Part shown: positions 5,538-11,328 of the stretch, piece after piece
Position numbering within the stretch: position 1 is the first letter of the stretch
Layout: the number at the start of each line of letters is the position of its first letter
Assembly: GCA_050945995.1 (NCBI GenBank)
Contig: JBMNUA010000062.1
Location: 1 to 11,328, forward strand
From: RUG11247 sp050945995
GTDB taxonomy: Bacteria; Bacillota; Clostridia; Christensenellales; Aristaeellaceae
DNA length: 11,328 nucleotides
Reading direction: 5' to 3'
Notes under the pieces: model-generated
What the model was told of the DNA's origin: nothing
Database searches by the model: none
Seen by the model: only the letters and a program-made list of their open reading frames with translations
Made by a program: the position numbers and the translations under genes

Positions 5538-6401
5538 ATGATCGACAGCTACGATTACTCCGGCGAATTGGGCGCGGAAGTGCCCTTCGAGGAGATACGA
5601 AACATTCAGCTTGGGATATTGGATGCGATCACGCAATATTGCGAGGCGCACGGACTGCGGTACTACATATCGGGCGGCACGCTGCTCGGCGCGGTGCGCC
5701 ACGGCGGGTACATCCCCTGGGACGACGACATCGACATCAACATGCCGCGCCCCGACTGCGACCGGCTGCTCGAGCTGACGGGCGGCAAAATTGGCGAGCA
5801 CATCGAGATCGGCAGCTTTGACGGGCCGATCCAACATTCCGTGCCGTTCGTGCGCGCGTATGACACCGATTACATACTGCGCATGGAGAACAAGGAAAAG
5901 CGCGTGCGCGCGTTTACGAACGTTTCGATCGATATTTTTCCGATCGACGGGCTGCCCAAGCGCAAATGGGCGTCGTATGTGCATTATTTCATCGCGAAGT
6001 GCCTGGTGATCCTGCGGCGGGTGGCGTATTACAGGGAAGTGACCATCGGCTGGGACTGGCGGCGGATGATCCGCTTTGCGGCGTATCTGCCGGCAAAGGC
6101 GGTGGGCTGGCGCAACTGGAACCGGCTCATTCAAAAGTTGAGCCGCATGTACGATTACGAGGCGAGCCGGCGGGTGGGCGTCGTATGCTGCTGCGTGCAC
6201 ACCAACAGCGAGCGGGTGCCCAAGGACGTGTACGGCGAGGCGCGGAGGATCGAATTTGAGGGGCGCAAACTGCGCGCGCCGGCGGACGCGAAGCGGTATT
6301 TGACGCAGATATACGGCGACTACATGGAGCTGCCGCCCGTGGAGAAGCGGGTGCGGCGGCATCATTTCTCGGTCTTTCACGCGAAGGGGGGAGCAAAGTG
6401 A
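5538..6401 (+). CDS. LicD-family phosphotransferase
   Basis: The 287-residue protein carries the LicD/fukutin nucleotidyltransferase-fold core: YYISGGTLLGAVRHGGYIPW (42-61) followed directly by DDDID (62-66), the acidic cluster that binds metal and substrate. A second conserved block, VSIDIFPIDGLP, follows near residue 130. LicD proteins transfer phosphocholine or other phospho-alditols from CDP-linked donors to cell-surface glycans. The adjacent cytidylyltransferase fits that role, with the exact substituent unknown. The same frame has an upstream TTG at 5505, but it lies at the predicted transcript start and has no ribosome site. The ATG at 5538 has GGGAGA 12 nt upstream, which is a little long. 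The stop overlaps the next start (GTGA), so the genes are translationally coupled. Confidence 0.87.
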   Translation: MIDSYDYSGELGAEVPFEEIRNIQLGILDAITQYCEAHGLRYYISGGTLLGAVRHGGYIPWDDDIDINMPRPDCDRLLELTGGKIGEHIEIGSFDGPIQHSVPFVRAYDTDYILRMENKEKRVRAFTNVSIDIFPIDGLPKRKWASYVHYFIAKCLVILRRVAYYREVTIGWDWRRMIRFAAYLPAKAVGWRNWNRLIQKLSRMYDYEASRRVGVVCCCVHTNSERVPKDVYGEARRIEFEGRKLRAPADAKRYLTQIYGDYMELPPVEKRVRRHHFSVFHAKGGAK

Positions 6402-7102
6402 ACGCGGCGATCATCATTGCCGGGGGCACGGGCAGCCGGATGCACATGGACATCCCCAAGCAGTTCATCAACATCTACGAAAAGCCCGTGATCATCTACA
6501 CGCTCGAGGGGTTTGAGCGGCATCCCGAGATCGACGCGATCGCGGTGGTCTGCCTCGCGGGCTGGGAGGAAATTTTAGAAAAGTACGCGGCGCAGTACGG
6601 GATCACGAAGCTCAAGTGGATAGTGCCGGGCGGGGACAGCGGGCAGGAGTCGATCCGCAACGGGGTGTACCGCCTGGAGGGCGAATTGGCGCGCGAGGAC
6701 ATTGCGATCATCCACGACGGGATACGCCCGATGGTGGATTCGTCTGTGTTATCGGACGTGATCCGCGTGTGCGCGAAATACGGAAACGGCGTGACCGCGA
6801 CGCCCTTTACCGAGCAGATTTTCCGCGCGGAGGACGAGGTTTCCACGCGCGCGTACATCCCGCGCGACGAGGTGCGCAAGGTGGCGACGCCGCAGGCGTA
6901 CCAGTACGGGATGCTGCTCGACGCGTATCGGCGGGCGTTTGCCGAGGGGATCGGGATACGCGGCGCGGCGTACACGAACACCATGATGGTGGATCTTGGG
7001 CACAGGCTGTATTTTGCGGCGGGATCGGACAAGAACATCAAGCTGACGACGAAGGACGACCTGGAACTATTCAAGGTTTACCTGAAGATGGAGAAGGATT
7101 GA
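6398..7102 (+). CDS. IspD/TarI-like cytidylyltransferase
   Basis: The 234-residue protein matches the IspD/TarI family over its full length. It has the CTP-binding loop AAIIIAGGTGSRM (3-15) with Pro20-Lys21, SGQESIRNG (81-89), HDGIRPMV (106-113), TPQAYQYGML (164-173) and NIKLTTKDDL (213-222). IspD makes CDP-methylerythritol for isoprenoids; TarI makes CDP-ribitol for wall polymers. The position between a LicD phosphotransferase and an SDR, and HDGIRP in place of the HDAARP-type motif usual in IspD, favour a CDP-alditol or CDP-sugar role, but IspD activity is not excluded. Translation starts at GTG 6398, overlapping the licD stop, with a GGGGGGAG ribosome site a few bases upstream. The stop overlaps the next ATG (TGATG). 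Confidence 0.87.
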   Translation: MNAAIIIAGGTGSRMHMDIPKQFINIYEKPVIIYTLEGFERHPEIDAIAVVCLAGWEEILEKYAAQYGITKLKWIVPGGDSGQESIRNGVYRLEGELAREDIAIIHDGIRPMVDSSVLSDVIRVCAKYGNGVTATPFTEQIFRAEDEVSTRAYIPRDEVRKVATPQAYQYGMLLDAYRRAFAEGIGIRGAAYTNTMMVDLGHRLYFAAGSDKNIKLTTKDDLELFKVYLKMEKD

Positions 7103-8040
7103 TGGGCTTCACAGGCGAGATTGCGCTGGTGACGGGGGCGACGGGGCTGATCGGCGCGGAGGTGGCGCGGCAGCTGACCGAGGCGGGGGCGGAGGTGATC
7201 TGCGCGGTGCGCGATCCTTCGCGCGCGCGCGGGCGGCATGTCCTCTACGACGCGGAACAGAAGCCGGAATTTTCGTTTCGGGCGCGCTACATCGTGCACG
7301 CGGCGGTGAGCGCGCATCCGCTCGCCTACGCGCAAGACCCCGCGGGGGTGATGCGCGCGAACATCTTGGGCACGATGCACCTATTGGACTATGCGCGCGA
7401 AACGGGCGCGCGGATGATCTTTCTATCCTCCGGCGAGGTGTACGGGCAGGCGAAGCCGCCCGAGGCGGGGTTTACGGAGGCGGACGCGGGCGTGCTCGAG
7501 AGCATGGACGCGCGCGCCTGTTACCCGGAGAGCAAGCGCGCGGCGGAGACGATGGTCGCAAGCTGGGTCAAGCAATACGGCGTGGACGCGATCGTCGCGC
7601 GGCTGTGCCATGTGTATGGGGCGGGGATCGCGCCGGGGAACAGCCGCGCGGACGCGCAGTTTTTGCGGCGGGCGGCGGCGGGCGAGGACATCGTGATGAA
7701 GTCGGCGGGCGATCAAGTGCGTTCCTATCTATATGTGAAGGATGCGGCGCGGGGGATTTTGACGCTTTTGCAAAAGGGCGAGCGCGGGCAGGCGTACAAT
7801 GTGGCGGGGCGCGAGGTAAGCTCCATCCGCGAATATGCCCAGACGCTTGCGGACATTGCGGGGGTGCGGCTGGTGTTTGAGAACCCGGACGACATCGAGC
7901 GTTCGGGGTATTCCAAAGTCGCGCGCGCCGTGCTCGACCCCGCGCGGGTGGAGGGGTTGGGGTTTGTGCCCGCGTATACGCTGGAGACCGGGCTGCGCGA
8001 GACATATCAGTTGTTTCGGGGGCGGGCGGTTGAGGGGTGA
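7102..8040 (+). CDS. Extended SDR: NAD-dependent epimerase/dehydratase family
   Basis: The 312-residue protein is an extended short-chain dehydrogenase. It has the dinucleotide-binding G12-ATG-LIG18 loop after a first beta strand, FLSSGEVYG (107-115) with the catalytic serine, and YPESK (141-145) with the Tyr-Lys pair. RLCHVYGAG (167-175) and RSYLYVKDAARGI (207-219) are the substrate-domain landmarks of the sugar-nucleotide epimerase/dehydratase family. It probably modifies a nucleotide-activated sugar made with the upstream cytidylyltransferase; the exact reaction is not readable. The frame is open back to 6616, but that part overlaps the cytidylyltransferase gene. The ATG at 7102 has GAGAAGGA just upstream and begins right at the Rossmann fold. 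It overlaps the previous stop by two bases, and no terminator is evident after it. Confidence 0.88.
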   Translation: MGFTGEIALVTGATGLIGAEVARQLTEAGAEVICAVRDPSRARGRHVLYDAEQKPEFSFRARYIVHAAVSAHPLAYAQDPAGVMRANILGTMHLLDYARETGARMIFLSSGEVYGQAKPPEAGFTEADAGVLESMDARACYPESKRAAETMVASWVKQYGVDAIVARLCHVYGAGIAPGNSRADAQFLRRAAAGEDIVMKSAGDQVRSYLYVKDAARGILTLLQKGERGQAYNVAGREVSSIREYAQTLADIAGVRLVFENPDDIERSGYSKVARAVLDPARVEGLGFVPAYTLETGLRETYQLFRGRAVEG

Positions 8041-8071
8041 CGGGGTTGCGGGGGTAGAGGGTACGCAAGTC

Positions 8072-8340
8072 GCGCGGATGGGGGTTCGCCCGAAGGTGCG
8101 CGATATATGGAGAGAGCGAAACATGCGCGGATAGGGGTTGCACCCCGCAGATGCGCTATATAAGCAGGAGCGCAGGGCGCGCGGATGGGGATTGCGCCCG
8201 CAGATGCGCGATATATGGAGAGAATAAAACGTGCGCGGGCGCGGATTGTGCCCACAGACACGCGAACGACAGGGGTTGCGCAAGCTTCGCGGATAGAAGT
8301 TGCGTCCATACATACGGCAACCACCGCATTACGCTTATCA
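8072..8340. repeat. Degenerate 53-54-bp tandem repeat, about five units
   Basis: Units begin at 8072, 8125, 8179, 8233 and 8287, spaced 53, 54, 54 and 54. The first three start with GCGCGGAT, then GGGG(A/G)TTGC, CCCGCAGATGCGC in units 2 and 3, and an ATATA-containing segment. Units 1 and 3 share 46 of 54 aligned columns by hand, including TGCGCGATATATGGAGAGA. Units 4 and 5 are more decayed: unit 4 keeps GGATTGTGCCCACAGA, and unit 5 keeps CGCGGATAGAAGTTGCGTCC. Every part of the unit varies, so this is not the repeat-spacer pattern of a CRISPR array. Function unknown. Confidence 0.85.
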
Positions 8341-8351
8341 AACAATCGATT

Positions 8352-8374
8352 TCGGGGGAATTGCCCCGAGGAGG
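8352..8374 (+). promoter_or_regulatory. Hairpin abutting the ribosome binding site of the AlgJ-like gene
   Basis: TCGGGG (8352-8357) pairs with CCCCGA (8364-8369) around GAATTG. The 3' arm overlaps the first two bases of the strong site GAGGAGGA (8368-8375), which lies 6 nt before the ATG at 8382. It could modestly limit ribosome access. No clear promoter is visible between 8041 and 8352. Confidence 0.4.
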
Positions 8375-8381
8375 ACGAACC

Positions 8382-9569
8382 ATGACCAGGCTAACGCGCG
8401 CGACGGACCGCATCCTCGCGCTGTTTCTGATTCTACTGACCTGCACCTTCGCGGTGATGACCATCGCGCCGAACACAAAAAAGCTATACGATTCCGCGCG
8501 GCTGCTCAACAAGCTCAAGGCGTACATGCCCGAGGACTACAACGCGCTCGACCTATTAAACGCGCGCATCCGCTCCCTCGAAAAGACGTTCGGGGACGTG
8601 ATCTGGCATTCGGACGAGCTGGGGCACGCGAACGCGTCGCTCCAATACGCGCTGGGCAAGGACATGATCTCCACCGGCGGCAACAACATGCTGCGGCTTG
8701 CATCGGGCGATCTATACGACATCCAGCCGTATGTGGACACCTCCGCGCGCATGGCGGACATCGCGCGCTTTGCGGGCGAATTGGACGTGCCGTTTACCTA
8801 TCTGCATGTGCATCCGACGATCTACGGCGAAAACGCGCTCACCGGCGGCTACGCGGTGATCGACAAGGGCGACGAGATGTCGGACGAGATCGTCCAAACC
8901 CTGCGCGCGGCGGGGGTGACGACGCTTGACTCGCGCGAGATGCTCGCGGGCTGCGACGCGTCCGATATCGTGATGCGCACCGACCAGCATTGGACGCTGT
9001 ACGCGGCGCTCCTCTCCGCCGGGCAGTTGGCGGGCGAAATGGGGCTTGACGCGGCGGCGCTCGACCCCGCGCAATTTGAAACGCACACCTATCCCGACCT
9101 ATTTTTCGGCAAATACGGGCAGCGCGTGGGGCGCGCGAACGTATTGCCGGACGATATGACGCTGTATTGGCCGAACTATCCGACGAGCATCGAGCGGTAC
9201 ACGCTGTACAATAAAGTCGAGACGACGGCGGCGGGCGAATTCCGCGACGCCGTGATCAAATGGGACTATCTCGAGGGCGAGAACGCGTCGCTTGATTCCT
9301 ACCGCGTCTACGGGCTGACGGAGGATTTCGAGCATTTTCACAACGAGCTTGCGCCGGACATCACGCTAGTGATCTTCAAGGACTCGTACTCCGCGCCCAT
9401 CGCGTCGTTTCTATCGCTCGTCGCGCGCGACATCTATGCGGTGGACATGCGAAAGACGGATCGCGCGGTCGATTCCTTCATCGAGGAATTTCAGCCCGAC
9501 CTCGTGCTGATGGGTTACAGCCGGCAGATGCTTGCGAACGCGCCCTACGAGCTCTACGACGACGAGTGA
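8382..9569 (+). CDS. AlgJ/AlgX-like (DHHW-type) membrane-anchored SGNH protein
   Basis: The 395-residue protein has one N-terminal hydrophobic helix (about 11-29), so the rest should lie outside the membrane. It carries the triad of AlgX/AlgJ-type SGNH enzymes: Asp201-x-His203 in RTDQHWTLYA (199-208) and Ser335 in VIFKDSYSAP (330-339). Such proteins transfer or remove acetyl groups on surface polysaccharides, usually with a membrane-bound MBOAT acyltransferase partner. No MBOAT gene is adjacent here. The ATG at 8382 has GAGGAGGA 6 nt upstream. The in-frame extension back to 8151 runs through the tandem repeats and is rejected. The GH116 gene follows after 20 nt, so the two are probably co-transcribed. 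The acetylation role is inferred from the family. Confidence 0.82.
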   Translation: MTRLTRATDRILALFLILLTCTFAVMTIAPNTKKLYDSARLLNKLKAYMPEDYNALDLLNARIRSLEKTFGDVIWHSDELGHANASLQYALGKDMISTGGNNMLRLASGDLYDIQPYVDTSARMADIARFAGELDVPFTYLHVHPTIYGENALTGGYAVIDKGDEMSDEIVQTLRAAGVTTLDSREMLAGCDASDIVMRTDQHWTLYAALLSAGQLAGEMGLDAAALDPAQFETHTYPDLFFGKYGQRVGRANVLPDDMTLYWPNYPTSIERYTLYNKVETTAAGEFRDAVIKWDYLEGENASLDSYRVYGLTEDFEHFHNELAPDITLVIFKDSYSAPIASFLSLVARDIYAVDMRKTDRAVDSFIEEFQPDLVLMGYSRQMLANAPYELYDDE

Positions 9570-9589
9570 CGGGGAGGGGGACGCCTGTT

Positions 9590-11328
9590 ATGAAGGAATT
9601 TCGGTACGAGGGCGAGCACGCGCGCGAGGTGTCGATGCCGGTGGGCGGCATCGGCGCGGGCTGCGTGGGGCTTGCGGGCAACGGCGCGCTGACGGATTGG
9701 GAGATTACGAACCGCCCGGGCAAGGGGAAGATCAATCCGTTCACGCACTTCGCGGTGAAGGCGGAGCGCGGCGGCGAGACGGCGGCGCTTGTGTTGCAGG
9801 GCGACCATTTGAAGGATCTGTCGGGGCAATATGCGCTGTGCAAATTCGATCACTACGGCTACGGCTACGGTCCGGACGCGGGCACGATGGCGGGGTTCCC
9901 GCATTTTGAGAAGAGCGCGTTTGTCGCGGCGTTCCCGTTCGCGCGGGTCGAGTTTTCGGACGCGCGGTTCCCGGGCAGCCCGCGATTGCACGCGTTTTCG
10001 TCGTTTATCCCCATGGAGGAGGACGATTCGAGCCTGCCGTGCGCATTTTTTGAAATAGAGATCGAAAACACGGCGGACGAAACCATCACCTACACGGCGG
10101 CGTTCACGCTCGGCACGCTGTTTGACAAGTCCGTCCACGAGGTGGCGGCAGCGGGCGGTGCGCGCGCGCTCACCATCACGAGCGGCGAAAACCAGCTCTG
10201 CGCCATCACCGACGCGGATGATGCGTCCATACAGACCCACTGGTTTCGCGGCGGTTGGTTCGACGGCGCGACGATGTACTGGAATCAATTCACGCAACCC
10301 GGCTTTCTGCCCGCGCGCGGCTACGATACGCCCGGCGCAGACCGGGGCACGCTCGAGGCGCGCTTCACGCTCGCGCCCGGACAAACGGGTCGCGCGCGCT
10401 TCCTCCTCAGCTGGTACTACCCCACCCAAGTCAACGATTGGGACGAGGGGAACATGACGTGGAAGAACCACTATGCCACGCGGTTTTCCTCCGCATTGGA
10501 CGCGGGGCTGTACGCAATGCGCCATTGGGCGCGGCTCGAAGGTGCGACGGCGCGGTTTCGCGACGCGCTCTACGAAACGACCATGCCCGAGAAGGCGCTC
10601 GAGGCCGCGGCGGCATCGCTCTCGGTGCTCGTCACCCCGGTGAGCCTGCGGCTTGAGGACGGCTCGTACTACGGCTGGGAGGGCATCAACGAGCGCGGCG
10701 GGAGCTGCGAGGGCACCTGCCAGCATGTGTGGAACTACGCCTACGCGCTGCCCTACCTATTCCCCGCGCTTGAGCGCAGCGTGCGCGAGAACGAATTTCA
10801 ACACAGCCAGCACGCGGACGGGCGGCTCTCGTTCCGGATGCGGCTGCCCGCGGGGCGCGGATTCTGGTGGAAGATGCCCTGCGTGGACGGGCAGATGGGC
10901 GCGGTGATGCAGGTATACCGCGATTGGAAGCTATCGGGCGACAGCGATTGGCTCAGGCGCATGTGGCCAGGCGCGAAGCGCGCGCTCGAGTTCGCGTGGC
11001 TCGACAACGACGTGAAATGGGACGCGGACAAGGACGGCGTGCTCGACGGCTGGCAGCATCACACCCTGGACATGGAGTTATTCGGCCCGAACGCGTGGCT
11101 TCAGGGCTTTTACCTGGGCGCGCTCCGGGCGGCGGCGGAGATGGCGCGCGAAGTCGGCGACGACGCCGCCGAGTACGAGCGGCTGTTCGCGCGCGGCAAG
11201 GCGTTTTTGAACGACGAGTTATTCAACGGCGAATACTACTACCACAAGGTGGATCTCACCGACCGCGCGCAGCTCGAACGCTACGCGAACCTCGGCGACT
11301 GGGGCACGCGCGCGCTCGACTACTACAA
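9590..11328 (+). CDS. GH116 beta-glucosidase/glucosylceramidase-type enzyme (C-terminus off the window)
   Basis: About 579 residues are visible of a family usually near 800, and the frame is open at the right edge. The N-terminal beta domain opens with MPVGGIGAGCVGLAGNGALT (16-35) and DWEITNRPGKG (36-46), typical of GBA2-like GH116 proteins. The catalytic alpha-barrel part has YYGWEG and, ten residues on, CEGTCQHVWNYAYALPYLFP. The nucleophile is probably Glu364 (in WEG), with Glu374 as the alternative. DGWQHHTLDMELFGPNAW contains the expected acid/base, Asp494. No signal peptide is seen, so it is likely cytoplasmic and acts on beta-linked gluco- or related glycosides. The ATG at 9590 has GGGGAGGGGG at 9571-9580. 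It follows the AlgJ-like gene by 20 nt. Confidence 0.9.
   Translation, partial: MKEFRYEGEHAREVSMPVGGIGAGCVGLAGNGALTDWEITNRPGKGKINPFTHFAVKAERGGETAALVLQGDHLKDLSGQYALCKFDHYGYGYGPDAGTMAGFPHFEKSAFVAAFPFARVEFSDARFPGSPRLHAFSSFIPMEEDDSSLPCAFFEIEIENTADETITYTAAFTLGTLFDKSVHEVAAAGGARALTITSGENQLCAITDADDASIQTHWFRGGWFDGATMYWNQFTQPGFLPARGYDTPGADRGTLEARFTLAPGQTGRARFLLSWYYPTQVNDWDEGNMTWKNHYATRFSSALDAGLYAMRHWARLEGATARFRDALYETTMPEKALEAAAASLSVLVTPVSLRLEDGSYYGWEGINERGGSCEGTCQHVWNYAYALPYLFPALERSVRENEFQHSQHADGRLSFRMRLPAGRGFWWKMPCVDGQMGAVMQVYRDWKLSGDSDWLRRMWPGAKRALEFAWLDNDVKWDADKDGVLDGWQHHTLDMELFGPNAWLQGFYLGALRAAAEMAREVGDDAAEYERLFARGKAFLNDELFNGEYYYHKVDLTDRAQLERYANLGDWGTRALDYY

Larger units (their letters stand above)
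8041..8381. other. Intergenic region made mostly of tandem repeats
   Basis: There is no supportable gene in these 341 bases. A short G-rich lead-in (8041-8071) is followed by the degenerate 53-54-bp tandem array (8072-8340) and then the leader of the AlgJ-like gene. Frames on both strands are open because the repeat is GC-rich and its usual unit of 54 is divisible by three. They lack ribosome sites and domain similarity. Confidence 0.7.

Noticed and set aside
5493..6380. Long minus-strand open frame (295 codons) opposite licD
   Set aside because: It lies antisense to a protein with clear LicD motifs, has no recognisable domain, and is typical of open shadow frames in GC-rich DNA.
8072..8340. 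CRISPR array
   Set aside because: There are no near-identical repeats separated by unique spacers; the whole 54-bp unit is degenerate and there are no cas genes.
8007..8345. Repeat protein on the minus strand with 18-residue units
   Set aside because: The periodicity follows from the 54-bp DNA repeat. Several frames are open at once, there is no ribosome site, and the frame runs into the SDR gene's 3' end.
8151..8381. N-terminal extension of the AlgJ-like protein to 8151
   Set aside because: It would translate the tandem repeats. The ATG at 8382 has a strong ribosome site and begins just before the membrane helix.
9554..10726. Long minus-strand open frame (390 codons) opposite the GH116 gene
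   Set aside because: It is Arg/Ala/Val-rich with no domain, and antisense to a conserved GH116 coding region.

Overview
The window is GC-rich (low to mid 60s per cent by eye) bacterial DNA from what looks like an uncultured or little-studied Clostridia-type Bacillota, probably gut-associated. The pointers are strong Shine-Dalgarno sites (AGGAG, AAGGGAGG, GAGGAGG), an FMN riboswitch driving an ECF-type RibU transporter, a zinc-ribbon protein built on the 'IKEYFP' serine/threonine-kinase template common in Clostridia, and two glycosidases without signal peptides. The species cannot be named from this sequence.

Layout. (1) Positions 1-2043, minus strand: a two-gene operon. A HAD phosphatase fused to thymidylate kinase is followed by a zinc-ribbon membrane protein that carries only the N-lobe of a protein kinase and runs off the left edge. 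(2) Positions 2044-2261: a divergent control region with one good promoter in each direction and a cluster of GGACATT/AATGTCC motifs, including an 11-bp perfect inverted repeat. (3) Positions 2262-4220, plus strand: a GHL6-type putative glycoside hydrolase with a trimerisation-like middle domain. (4) Positions 4221-4588: a lower-GC non-coding block packed with seven hairpins, at least two of which read as terminators on the minus strand. (5) Positions 4589-5436, minus strand: ribU with its FMN riboswitch and promoter. (6) Positions 5471-8040, plus strand: a clear promoter and a tightly coupled trio, LicD-family phosphotransferase, IspD/TarI-like cytidylyltransferase and extended SDR. (7) Positions 8041-8381: a tandem array of about five 53-54-bp degenerate repeats. 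(8) Positions 8382-11328, plus strand: an AlgJ/AlgX-like (DHHW-type) membrane-anchored SGNH protein followed by a GH116 beta-glucosidase that runs off the right edge.

How the genes may work together. The LicD/cytidylyltransferase/SDR trio suggests synthesis of a CDP-activated alditol or sugar and its transfer, as a phospho-substituent, to a surface glycan. The AlgJ-like protein suggests O-acetylation or deacetylation of an extracytoplasmic polymer. The two glycosidases look cytoplasmic and probably process imported oligosaccharides. RibU is a separately FMN-controlled vitamin importer. The HAD-Tmk protein belongs to nucleotide metabolism, and the kinase-like membrane protein looks like a signalling or sensing derivative that has lost catalysis. 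No RNA genes (other than the riboswitch), insertion sequences, CRISPR arrays or phage genes are visible.
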